Assembly: GCA_905236675.1 (NCBI GenBank)
Contig: CAJOND010000040.1
Span: 1 to 64,000, forward strand
Origin: Candidatus Rifleibacteriota bacterium
GTDB lineage: Bacteria; Muiribacteriota; Ozemobacteria; Ozemobacterales; Ozemobacteraceae
Direction: 5' to 3'
DNA length: 64,000 bases
Part shown: piece by piece, positions 36,315-45,312 of the stretch
Numbering within the stretch: the stretch's first letter is position 1
How the letters are laid out: every line of letters begins with the position of its first letter
Translations under genes and position numbers: made by a program
The notes under the pieces: generated by a model
Seen by the model: the letters and a program-made list of their open reading frames with translations, nothing else
Told to the model about the DNA's origin: nothing
The model's database searches: none

Positions 36315-37436
36315 ATGGAAGTAGATAGATTTATAGATATATTAGAAACAGATTTTTATACTGGAGTTCCTGATTCACAATTAAAAGGGTTGTGTGATTT
36401 TTTAATGGAAAAATATGGTATAAATCAAAAACACCATATTATAGCGGCTAACGAAGGAAATAGTGTTGCATTAGCTGCAGGTTATTTTCTTGCTACCGGT
36501 AGGATTCCAGTTGTTTATATGCAGAACAGTGGAGAAGGAAATATTATCAATCCTGTAGCTTCTTTGTTGAACAATAATATATATGCTATACCTGAGATTT
36601 TCATTATCGGTTGGCGTGGAGAACCTAATGTTCATGATGAGCCTCAACATATTTTCCAGGGCAGAATAACTTTAAAATTACTTTCTGACATAGATGTTGA
36701 TTATTTTGTGTTAACAAAAGATACGACCGATGAAGAAGTTGCTAACCAGATGCTGATTTTCAAGAAGGTTTTAGAACAAGGAAAATCAGTAGCTTTTGTC
36801 GTAAAAAAGGGTGCTTTGACTTATTCAAAAAAGACTGTTTATAAGAATAATAATACAATTTTTAGAGAAGAGGTTATAAAACACATAACTGATTGTGCAA
36901 AAGACGATTTAATTATCTCCACTACAGGTAAAGCTAGTAGAGAACTTTTCGAAATAAGAGAGAAAAATAAACAAAGTCATAAATATGATTTTTTAACTGT
37001 CGGTTCAATGGGACACTGTTCTTCAATTGCTTTAGGTATTGCATTGAATACTCCAACTAAAAAGATATGGTGTATAGATGGTGATGGTGCTGTTTTAATG
37101 CATATGGGAGCTATGGCTATTATAGGAAACAGTAATCCGGATAATTTTATTCATATAATAATCAATAACGCAGCTCACGAAACTGTTGGTGGAATGCCAA
37201 CTGTGGCTGATAGTATAAATTTTGCTGAAATCGCAAGAGGTTGTGGCTATAAATATATTGCTAGCGTAGATAATTATGATGACTTAGATAAAGAATTAAA
37301 AATTATAAAAAATAAAAACGTTTTGTCGGCTTTGGAAATAAAATGCAAATTAGGTTCTAGACAAGATTTAGGTAGACCAACTACAACTCCTATAGAAAAC
37401 AAGAAATTATTTATGCAAATTGTTCGTAATCAATAA
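36315..37436 (+). CDS. ppd: Phosphonopyruvate decarboxylase
   Basis: A 373-residue thiamine-diphosphate enzyme that decarboxylates phosphonopyruvate to phosphonoacetaldehyde, the step that pulls the PEP mutase reaction forward. Evidence: the N-terminal YTGVPDSQLKGLCDFL block, the ANEGNSVALAAGYFLATGR catalytic Glu region, GWRGEPNVHDEPQH, and the ThDP/Mg motif GDGAVLMHMGAMAIIG ending at NN in HIIINNAAHETVGG. Length fits Ppd. It lies about 5 kb downstream of pepM with the tailoring genes between. The usual third gene, 2-AEP transaminase, is not seen. Confidence 0.93.
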   Translation: MEVDRFIDILETDFYTGVPDSQLKGLCDFLMEKYGINQKHHIIAANEGNSVALAAGYFLATGRIPVVYMQNSGEGNIINPVASLLNNNIYAIPEIFIIGWRGEPNVHDEPQHIFQGRITLKLLSDIDVDYFVLTKDTTDEEVANQMLIFKKVLEQGKSVAFVVKKGALTYSKKTVYKNNNTIFREEVIKHITDCAKDDLIISTTGKASRELFEIREKNKQSHKYDFLTVGSMGHCSSIALGIALNTPTKKIWCIDGDGAVLMHMGAMAIIGNSNPDNFIHIIINNAAHETVGGMPTVADSINFAEIARGCGYKYIASVDNYDDLDKELKIIKNKNVLSALEIKCKLGSRQDLGRPTTTPIENKKLFMQIVRNQ

Positions 37437-37472
37437 AACAGAAAATATTCATTAATGTAAGAGAAGTTAATT

Positions 37473-38744
37473 ATGAAGATAATATATATATTTGTTTTGT
37501 TCATGTTTTTCTTGGTAAAACCTGCTTATGCTTATGTTGACCCTGGCACAGGAACAATGCTGTTTTCTGTTGTGTTAGGTATATGTAGCGTTTTTTTCTT
37601 TGTGGCAATTTCTTTATGGGAAAAATTAAAACTATATATTTTTAAAGATAAAGCAGCTGTTAAAAATGATTTTCCTATAGTTATATATACTGAAGACAAG
37701 AGATATTATCATGTATTTAACGATATTATTAATGAATTTGAAAATCGCCAAATCTTAATAAAAGTATATGTTTCTAGTGATGATGACCCTTTTCTGCAAC
37801 GTGATTATAAATATGTAAAAGTAGAAAATATTGGTAAGGGATATAAAGCTTATTCTAAACTTGCTTTTATGGCTACTGATGTTTGTTTAATGACAACACC
37901 AGGGCTGGATGTTTTTCATTTGAAACGCTCAAAGCTTGTAAAACATTATTGTCACATTTTTCACTGTTTAGATGAGGGAACTGGATATAGATTATTTGGA
38001 TTAGATTATTTTGATTCAGTGTTGCTGAATTTTGAAAAGTCAAAAGATTATATTAGAGAATTAGAAAGAAAAAGAAATCTTAAACCTAAAGAACTGGTTG
38101 TTGTTGGTTCAGCTTTCATGGATTCTATGGCTAAGTCTTTGCCTAAAGATGTAAAAAAGAATGATAAAACTACTGTTTTGTTAGCTCCATCATGGGGAGA
38201 TGGAGCTATATTGGCAAATTTTGGAGAAAAACTAATAGAAAGACTCGCAAATACAGAGTTTCTAACAATTATAAGACCCCATCCTCAAAGCCTGGTTTCT
38301 GAAAAAAAACTCATTCAAAAATTACAGGAAAAGTTTTCAAAATATGAAAACATTCGCTGGGATTTTTCAAACGAAAATTTACAGGCAATGGCATCTGCAG
38401 ATATTATGATAACGGATTTTTCTAATATTATTTATGAGTTTTTGTTTTTATATAATAAGCCTTGTATTTACTCTCTAAGTTCATTTAATAGAGAAATATA
38501 TGATTTAAGTGATTTGGATTCCGGGACATACAGAGATAGTATTTTGGAAAAATTAGGAAAAGAATTGACCCTTGATAATATTGATAAAGTTGATGAAATG
38601 ATAAATTCATTGGTTGATAAAAATGATATTTCCAAAGATATTGAAAAAATTAAAGATGAAATATGGCAAAATCAAGGGAATGGTGCCAAGAATGTTGTTG
38701 ATTTCCTAGTGAATAAACAAAAGGAGTTATCTAATTGTTTATAA
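37473..38744 (+). CDS. CDP-glycerol glycerophosphotransferase-like (TagB/TagF family)
   Basis: A 423-residue protein. An N-terminal hydrophobic segment with AYVDPGTGTMLFSVVLG (membrane anchor, about 1-45) precedes a GT-B-like teichoic-acid-polymerase domain. Seen motifs are HCLDEGTGYRLFGLDYFD, VLLAPSWGDGA, IIRPHPQS and ITDFSNIIYEFLFLY, the conserved RPHP and D-[FY]-S regions of TagB/TagF. These enzymes transfer polyol-phosphate from a CDP donor to a lipid-linked acceptor at the cytoplasmic membrane face. Here the donor may be CDP-glycerol or a phosphonate analogue; that is speculative. The stop overlaps the start of the YidC-phosphatase fusion by 10 bases. Confidence 0.85.
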   Translation: MKIIYIFVLFMFFLVKPAYAYVDPGTGTMLFSVVLGICSVFFFVAISLWEKLKLYIFKDKAAVKNDFPIVIYTEDKRYYHVFNDIINEFENRQILIKVYVSSDDDPFLQRDYKYVKVENIGKGYKAYSKLAFMATDVCLMTTPGLDVFHLKRSKLVKHYCHIFHCLDEGTGYRLFGLDYFDSVLLNFEKSKDYIRELERKRNLKPKELVVVGSAFMDSMAKSLPKDVKKNDKTTVLLAPSWGDGAILANFGEKLIERLANTEFLTIIRPHPQSLVSEKKLIQKLQEKFSKYENIRWDFSNENLQAMASADIMITDFSNIIYEFLFLYNKPCIYSLSSFNREIYDLSDLDSGTYRDSILEKLGKELTLDNIDKVDEMINSLVDKNDISKDIEKIKDEIWQNQGNGAKNVVDFLVNKQKELSNCL

Positions 38745-41473
38745 TTTTTTATAAATTAATTATTTCTCCTTTAGAATACATAATTGAAAATCTTTTTTCT
38801 ATTTTTTTCTATTATTTTCATTTGGATCTGGTTAGTTCTATTTTCTTTATAAGTTTTGCTGTAACAATGATGTGTTTACCGCTTTATTCCAGAGCGGATA
38901 AAATAAGAAAAGAGGAGGAAGAAAAACTCTCTAAGCTAAAGCCTTATATAGATAAGATAAAAAAGAATTTCAAGGGTGATGAGCGTTTCTTTTTGCTTCA
39001 AACTTTATATCGCCAGAATAATTATAATCCTATTATGGCTTTGAGAAATTCTTTTTCTTTGCTGCTTCAGATTCCTTTTTTTATTGCTGCTTATCATTTT
39101 TTCTCAAATTTAGAAATCTTAAATGGTTACTCATGGGCAATGATTTCTGATTTATCTAAGCCCGATATGTTGTTAAGTTTATCAGGTTTAAAAATAAACT
39201 TATTACCTGTTTTAATGACCGTATTAAATATAATATCCTGTGAAGTATATTTAAAAACTAAATCTTTTGAGGCAAGAATACAACCATACTTATTTGCATT
39301 AGTTTTCTTAATTCTTTTGTACAACTCTCCTTCAGGATTGGTATTGTATTGGACATTTAATAACTTTTTCTATTTACTTAAAAATAAATTTATGGATGAT
39401 AAAAATCCATCAAAGTTCGTATATAAACTATTGGGTTTTATGATATTGGCTTATTTTATAAATAAACTAAGTGATTTAACCTATGTGATGTCTGTTATTC
39501 TTCAATTCTTCATCATATTGTATCCTTACATAATTTTATTATTTGTTTTGAAATATATAAAAGATAATTATGGCGATTTAAATGAAATACCATTTAACAG
39601 TGTAATAAAACTATTTCTGTTATGTGGCTTGGGTTTTATTCTGCTGCAGGGAATTATCATTCCTTTTGGAATCTTGACAAGTGACTTATCGATGTTTTCT
39701 ATAGAATTAAGCAGTACAAAAAATATCACAAATTATGCTCTGGAAATTTTGCTTAGCATTATAGGATTGTATTTGTTTTGGGGTACAATAGTATTTTATT
39801 TTACTCCCCCACAGAAAAAAACATATTTTATTATGTTTTTTTTGGCTTGCTTTCTTTTTTCTTTATTCAATTACCTTAATTTCGGAAACAACCTTGGAAC
39901 TATAGATACAAATTTAAGATTTGAAAGCATAAATATAGAAGAAATCCTATCTGGAGATACAAAATCACAATTGATTAATATTTCTGTTCTTGGTTTTATT
40001 CTCTGTTTGGTTATATACATTTTTAAAAAATCCTATATTAAGTGGCTTATTAATTTTACTATAGTAATTGTTTTATCTGAGATAATAGTTTCTGGAATAT
40101 ATGTATCAAAATTAACAGAAGGCATTGCCTATATAGATAGTTACACAAAAAATAATAAAGATGTCTGGGAGCAATCGAATCATATTGAACTTTCAAAATC
40201 AAATAAAAATGTAATAATTATATTTTTAGATAGATTTCTTGGAGCTCTTCTTCCAAAAATTCTTGAAGAGAAACCTGAATTAAAGAAAGTTTATTCTGGT
40301 TTTACTTTCTATCCTAATACGGTTTCCCATGCAGTAAATACAGTTTTAGGTTATCCTCCTTGTGTGGGTGGTTATGAATATATTCCTTTTATTCTGGATA
40401 AAGATAAAAGAGATTTTTCAGAAAAATGGTTAGAAGCTTCTTTAATGTTACCAACATTGTTTAAGAAAGAAGGCTATCTTTCTACTGTTGTTGATCCTAT
40501 TGGAGATGCTGATCCTAACACACGTTTTTATAAAAATGATAACTTTAAGAATATTTATTCTTCAAAAGGTTTAAATTATGTAAAAATGCAGGGTATGCAT
40601 AATTCACTATTTCGACATGATATATTAAAAGATTCGAAAATTCGAGAACAAATACAGAAAAGACTGTTTTCATTCACTTTTCTTAGTATTGCACCGAATA
40701 ACTGTAAAAGTCTAATATACAGTAACGGCTTTTATTTATTATTTAGAAGGCTGGATGAACTTAATAATCATGTTTATTATTCTGAAAAAGCTGTATTGGG
40801 TGCTTATTCTTCATTGGCCTATCTGCAGAAAATAACGAAATTTAATTCTTGCAATAATACTTTTACGATTATTCACAATGATTTGCCGCATTGTCTATTT
40901 CTTTTTCAGTATCCTAATTATGAATATACGAATAAATTAACTAATATTGGGAAAAGTAGTTTTAAAGATAATTTTAGTATTATGGCTTATAATACAACGA
41001 TGGCATCTGCTTTACTGGTAGGTAAATATTTAGAATATCTTAAACAAACAGGCGTTTATGATAATAGTAGAATTATTATAATGTCAGATCATGGAAACAA
41101 ATACGTTCATTTCCCAGAATATTCAAAATTTGAAAATGAGGTTATTTTAGTTTTTAATCCTTTATTGATGGTGAAAGAATTTAATCAAAACTGGGAAATG
41201 AAAACTGATGATACTTTTATGACAAATGCGGACGTCCCTTATATTGCTACAAGAGATTTAATTGATAACCCGAAGAATCCTTTTACTGGGAAACAAATAA
41301 CAAATGAAATAAAACAAAATGGAGTTAATGTTTATTTAAATCACAGTTATTGGAATATTAATCATTTTACATCAAGTAAAGTAATATTTGGTAATCCTCC
41401 TAATGTAAAGCATGTTAAAGATAATATATTTGATGAATCTAACTGGAAAGACATTAAATATGATAACAATTAG
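38735..41473 (+). CDS. YidC/Oxa1-like domain fused to alkaline-phosphatase-superfamily domain, intact copy 3
   Basis: A 912-residue uninterrupted protein showing the ancestral layout. Residues 1 to about 220 are YidC/Oxa1-like: TM1, cytoplasmic loop with RADKIRKEEEEKLSKLKP, LYRQNNYNPI, LLQIPFFIAAYHFF, and PSGLVLYWTFNN at the last helix. About 225-460 adds further membrane helices. About 485 to the end is a phosphatase-fold domain with Asp499 in LDRF, candidate nucleophile Thr529 in YPNTVS, and Asp785-His in MSDHGNK. The insertase groove arginine of TM1 is Thr44. The domain lies outside the membrane if topology follows LtaS. Overlap with the glycerophosphotransferase-like gene suggests a shared pathway: attachment of a phosphoryl or phosphonyl group to a polymer. 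Confidence 0.85.
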   Translation: MFIIFYKLIISPLEYIIENLFSIFFYYFHLDLVSSIFFISFAVTMMCLPLYSRADKIRKEEEEKLSKLKPYIDKIKKNFKGDERFFLLQTLYRQNNYNPIMALRNSFSLLLQIPFFIAAYHFFSNLEILNGYSWAMISDLSKPDMLLSLSGLKINLLPVLMTVLNIISCEVYLKTKSFEARIQPYLFALVFLILLYNSPSGLVLYWTFNNFFYLLKNKFMDDKNPSKFVYKLLGFMILAYFINKLSDLTYVMSVILQFFIILYPYIILLFVLKYIKDNYGDLNEIPFNSVIKLFLLCGLGFILLQGIIIPFGILTSDLSMFSIELSSTKNITNYALEILLSIIGLYLFWGTIVFYFTPPQKKTYFIMFFLACFLFSLFNYLNFGNNLGTIDTNLRFESINIEEILSGDTKSQLINISVLGFILCLVIYIFKKSYIKWLINFTIVIVLSEIIVSGIYVSKLTEGIAYIDSYTKNNKDVWEQSNHIELSKSNKNVIIIFLDRFLGALLPKILEEKPELKKVYSGFTFYPNTVSHAVNTVLGYPPCVGGYEYIPFILDKDKRDFSEKWLEASLMLPTLFKKEGYLSTVVDPIGDADPNTRFYKNDNFKNIYSSKGLNYVKMQGMHNSLFRHDILKDSKIREQIQKRLFSFTFLSIAPNNCKSLIYSNGFYLLFRRLDELNNHVYYSEKAVLGAYSSLAYLQKITKFNSCNNTFTIIHNDLPHCLFLFQYPNYEYTNKLTNIGKSSFKDNFSIMAYNTTMASALLVGKYLEYLKQTGVYDNSRIIIMSDHGNKYVHFPEYSKFENEVILVFNPLLMVKEFNQNWEMKTDDTFMTNADVPYIATRDLIDNPKNPFTGKQITNEIKQNGVNVYLNHSYWNINHFTSSKVIFGNPPNVKHVKDNIFDESNWKDIKYDNN

Positions 41474-41534
41474 TAAAATAATCACTATAAGTTTTATTTG
41501 CATTTGTTGAAAATAGTAAAAATTACGTTGTATG

Positions 41535-41543
41535 TGTTATAAT
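41535..41543 (+). promoter_or_regulatory. Extended -10 just before the LtaS-like gene
   Basis: TGTTATAAT is a perfect extended -10 ending 11 bases before the ATG at 41555. Transcription would start near 41550, leaving about five bases of leader, and no ribosome site is visible. This would be an almost leaderless internal promoter; read-through from the upstream genes is also possible. Confidence 0.4.
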
Positions 41544-41554
41544 ATTTAAACGAT

Positions 41555-44185
41555 ATGGATATTTATACTATTATAACAACGCTATTTATTTTGTTTGTAA
41601 TTAGACTTACTACTGTAATAGTATGTTTCCCTGCAAATTTTGAATCTTTGTGGCGTCCAGGCAATCAATCAGAATTTTCTGTTGTTTTTTCTTCTATAAT
41701 ACTGGCAATTGTTGCCATTTATGCTATTTATTTATTTTACAAACAAGTAAAAGAATGCGAAAACAAAATAAAAATAAGCTTTTTTATATATTTTGCAGTT
41801 ATTTATCTCTTCCTTTGTCTGTTCAGTAGAGATATACACAATACTTTTTCATATCAATATGTAGTACAAAATTATCATATAAATATTTCAGAAATTTTAC
41901 CTTATTTAAAATTAGATTTATTTAGTGAAAAGCCCTTTGCTTTCTGGGGTTTACTATTTATGGCTATAAATTTCATTTTATTCTATAAACGATCTAAATT
42001 AGAGATAGCTATAATAATGTGGGTAATTCCATTTTGTTTTATAAATTACATGAAGTTTACAGATATAATATTTGTCTATATTTTAACTTTGCTAATCTCT
42101 ATGATATTTGGCATAAAATTTTCTGTTAAAAACTTCCCTAAAATATTAAATCCGTATTTACTCTATGCTTTTCAATTTTTGATTACATTGGCTGTTGTTT
42201 TGTATGTGTCAAATATGCCTAGTAGAGCTTATACTTATAAGTATTTCATGCAATTATTGGCAATGTTTTATATTCCTGGATTAGTGTTAATGTTAATATG
42301 CAGTAGAAGCAATTGCAGAAATGCTATAACTTCAAGTTGGATAATTCCTTCTGTAACAGGTTTTTCTATTATTCTTCCATTGTTAAGAATTCCAACGACT
42401 TATTGCTTTTTACATACTTTAGGTTTTATAAATACATATATTTTCGCAGGAAATATAGCGATAGTGGTTGGATTAATAACGTTAATATCATTATGTTTTA
42501 AGGCTATATCAAAATCTTTAACAAAAATTGTATTCTACTTACTTTCTTTTTTTGCTGTAGGTTTTTATCTTTTAGACTTTATTCTTTTCTTATATAGTCA
42601 TTTCAGATTAAATTATCAAACTCTACGTTGGACCTCAACTATGAATAATATTTGGGAATCAACGTTGAAAACCTGTATGGCTTATGTTTCTTCAACTACA
42701 TTGTTTTTTGTGACTGTTTTTATTGTTCTTTTAATCTTTTTGGCTGTAAAAGGGAAAGAAACTTTTAGACAATGCTATAATATTCGTTTTTCATTTCTTA
42801 TGATTATTCTGTCTGCTCAAATTAGCTGTTTATTAATGCTTATGTCAGATGCTATGCCATTTATTCTTCGTGATTCTTTTGTAGAAATGCTTAAAAGTAT
42901 GCCAAATCTTAATTTTACAGAAAAGAAATTAAGTATGGATAATTTGAAAGATGAATTTAAGAAATGTGGAATAAATTTGAAAGAATATGAAGAAAAAGAG
43001 GTATCTAATAATAGTGGAATTAATTTAGTTTTGATAACATTAGAATCTGTGCATTGGAAATACTTGGATTTTTTGGGTGATAGTGAACATAAGACCTGGC
43101 CAGAGCTTTCTAAGCTAACAGATAGAATGGAAGTTTTTCCTTTTTTCTTTTCCAATTATCCTGAATCCTCAAGTGGTGATTTTACTGTTGTTTCTGGTTT
43201 ACAATCTCCTAGTCACATATATATAGAAAATAAAAATGCTTTTAATTATTCAAATATTGTATCTGAATTGAAAAAGAACGGATATACAAGCCATTTGTTT
43301 TGTTCAGGAAGTATAGTTGATGGTAATCGTATAAGTATTGTAAAATCCATGCCTTTTGATAGTTTGTTCTATTTTGAAACAGGGAAAATAAAAGAAGGGC
43401 AAAAAAGCTGGAGCTGGGGTTATAAAGAACAATCAACAATTGATGAAATATTACTTAAGTTAAAGGATAAAAAAGATTCAAAGCCATATTTCTTGTGGTA
43501 TAGAATGGTGTGTCCTCATGCTCCTTTTAATGTGTTAGAAGGAACTTACGATTATTTATTTACAAAGGATGATAAAAACACAAACCAAACAGTAGTTGAT
43601 TATAAAAATAGTTTACTATATATAGATAAGGTGATTAGCCGGTTAATTAAATCTATTGATGAACTTAATAGTCAAAGTAATCAGAAAACTATTTTTGCAT
43701 TAGTTGCAGATCATGGAGAAATGTTGGGAGAACCAGAGAATAAGTGGCTTAGAGGACATGGTCCTTATACAAGTCCAGAATTAACGGCAATACCTTTTAT
43801 TATTATTTCGCAAGATATTCATGGATTAAAGATTTATGAAAAGTTTGGCTCACAAATAGATGTGTTGCCTACTTTGTTGGATAAACTTAAAATTTCGCCT
43901 TCTACACGACATTTTGGTTTTGGAGAAAGCCTTTTTTCTGATTTTGCTTCAAGACCAATTTATTTGTCATCTATACATTCTATGGCTTTAGTGGAAAATG
44001 GTTATTATTTTGATTTCAGGGATAAAAAATCGCCTAATGTAATTATAAGTAAGGTTTCAATGGCTTCTGATTCAAGACCGATTTTTATTCCTGTTAATGT
44101 TTGGTCGCCTAAGGATATTCAAGAAAAATTTACCAAGGCAAATAGATTTTTTGAATTAAATAATCAACTTATGAACGATTATTAA
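41555..44185 (+). CDS. LTA-synthase/sulfatase-family membrane protein
   Basis: An 876-residue membrane enzyme. The first 420 residues hold about ten or eleven hydrophobic helices. About 490-850 is an extracytoplasmic sulfatase/LtaS-like domain: NLVLITLESVHWKYL (metal-binding Glu), NYPESSSGDFTVVSG with the candidate nucleophile Ser/Thr, and FALVADHGEMLGE with Asp-His. WLRGHGPY resembles the last metal-binding His. LtaS-type enzymes transfer phospho-polyol or phosphoethanolamine groups from lipids. The fold is shared with the YidC fusions but the sequence is distinct. It ends the polymer locus. Confidence 0.85.
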   Translation: MDIYTIITTLFILFVIRLTTVIVCFPANFESLWRPGNQSEFSVVFSSIILAIVAIYAIYLFYKQVKECENKIKISFFIYFAVIYLFLCLFSRDIHNTFSYQYVVQNYHINISEILPYLKLDLFSEKPFAFWGLLFMAINFILFYKRSKLEIAIIMWVIPFCFINYMKFTDIIFVYILTLLISMIFGIKFSVKNFPKILNPYLLYAFQFLITLAVVLYVSNMPSRAYTYKYFMQLLAMFYIPGLVLMLICSRSNCRNAITSSWIIPSVTGFSIILPLLRIPTTYCFLHTLGFINTYIFAGNIAIVVGLITLISLCFKAISKSLTKIVFYLLSFFAVGFYLLDFILFLYSHFRLNYQTLRWTSTMNNIWESTLKTCMAYVSSTTLFFVTVFIVLLIFLAVKGKETFRQCYNIRFSFLMIILSAQISCLLMLMSDAMPFILRDSFVEMLKSMPNLNFTEKKLSMDNLKDEFKKCGINLKEYEEKEVSNNSGINLVLITLESVHWKYLDFLGDSEHKTWPELSKLTDRMEVFPFFFSNYPESSSGDFTVVSGLQSPSHIYIENKNAFNYSNIVSELKKNGYTSHLFCSGSIVDGNRISIVKSMPFDSLFYFETGKIKEGQKSWSWGYKEQSTIDEILLKLKDKKDSKPYFLWYRMVCPHAPFNVLEGTYDYLFTKDDKNTNQTVVDYKNSLLYIDKVISRLIKSIDELNSQSNQKTIFALVADHGEMLGEPENKWLRGHGPYTSPELTAIPFIIISQDIHGLKIYEKFGSQIDVLPTLLDKLKISPSTRHFGFGESLFSDFASRPIYLSSIHSMALVENGYYFDFRDKKSPNVIISKVSMASDSRPIFIPVNVWSPKDIQEKFTKANRFFELNNQLMNDY

Positions 44186-44219
44186 TAATAGTCTAAATCT
44201 ATAAAAATAACCTAAATAA

Positions 44220-45209
44220 TTAATTAGGATAGGAAATACTAGTCAAAACTACATCAAGTTCACCTGAACGAAGTTCATTATTGCATTTAATACAAGTATT
44301 GGTTCTTTTGCCTTTGATTGGGGTGCCACATCTAGGACATACCCCTTCTATTAGGCCTTTAGAAGCCGCTTGACATCCTGCTTTTCTTGATAAACAGAAT
44401 ATTTCTGTAAATTCACCAGATACTTCACTGCCTTCTATGATTCTTTTGGTTTCAATATTTGATTTATATCTTGTTCCAAAAGCTTGGATTTCTATATATA
44501 AATTATTAAAATGGTTTTCTACGGCTTTTTTCTTAACTTCTATCTTTTTTATTCTTAAATCATCATATACTATAAGGTAATTTTCTGCTTTCATAGCATC
44601 TAAATTTATGCTGATTTGTTCAAATAATTCATCACTTGTAAAAGCAGAAGTTTTGTCTAATTTGCCTTGACTTAATTCTTTTTTTAATGTCAAAAATGCT
44701 ATTCTTGCTCTTTTTAATAAAAGGTTATATTCATCTTTTGAAGACGGAATTTCTTTATCGCTTTTCATACTGCTTCCAAAACTGTTGTTCCCGTTAAGTA
44801 TATGTAATATTACAAAAGAGATAACAGTTAACATTATTCCCAATCCTACAGAATTGAAATCTGACAATTCTAACGATTTTTTTGTAAATAGTGGTATTGC
44901 AGAATAAATAGTCCAAATAATAGAACTTATTATGAAGAAATAAGCCATTAGACTGATGATCATACCTCTCATTATTATTATGACAACGATTATTGATATA
45001 ACTGTTAGTGCAACTAGGATTTTATAAGTATCAGAATTCTTTGATATTTTTGAGGAACTAGAAGTTGTGCTAGTATTTTGTGAAATAGATTCTGTGTTGC
45101 TTGTTTCAACTGTTTCTTCTGCGTAAGATAATGTTGATATACAAAACACAAGAGAAAAACAAATTAATAATACTGCTGTTATAAGCTTAAATCTGAATAT
45201 ACTATTCAT
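44220..45209 (-). CDS. Tim44-like membrane protein with C-terminal zinc ribbon
   Basis: A 329-residue protein with a signal peptide (FRFKLITAVLLICFSLVFCISTLSYA), a Ser/Thr-rich stretch, two or three membrane helices (about 65-125), and a Tim44-like domain (about 160-280). In that domain DEYNLLLKRARIAFLTLKKEL and LSQGKLDKTSAFTSDELF are typical. The end carries CPRCGTPIKG and CIKCNNEL, a CxxC-CxxC zinc ribbon often found after bacterial Tim44-like domains. Function in bacteria is not established. It converges with the LtaS-like gene, 34 bases apart. Confidence 0.8.
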   Translation of the reverse strand: MNSIFRFKLITAVLLICFSLVFCISTLSYAEETVETSNTESISQNTSTTSSSSKISKNSDTYKILVALTVISIIVVIIIMRGMIISLMAYFFIISSIIWTIYSAIPLFTKKSLELSDFNSVGLGIMLTVISFVILHILNGNNSFGSSMKSDKEIPSSKDEYNLLLKRARIAFLTLKKELSQGKLDKTSAFTSDELFEQISINLDAMKAENYLIVYDDLRIKKIEVKKKAVENHFNNLYIEIQAFGTRYKSNIETKRIIEGSEVSGEFTEIFCLSRKAGCQAASKGLIEGVCPRCGTPIKGKRTNTCIKCNNELRSGELDVVLTSISYPN

Positions 45210-45253
45210 TTCTTTCTCTTTTTATATTATTAAATTAAAATTTTATAATATAA

Positions 45254-45281
45254 AAATTATTTTTGTTTTGGCTTTTGTCAA
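45254..45281 (-). promoter_or_regulatory. Putative promoter of the Tim44-like gene
   Basis: On the minus strand TTGACA (45276-45281) is a perfect -35 and TAATTT (45254-45259) lies 16 bases downstream as a weaker -10. Transcription would begin about 40 bases before the ATG at 45209. Confidence 0.45.
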
Positions 45282-45312
45282 GCATCTATAATAATTAAAA
45301 GAAAAACTGATT

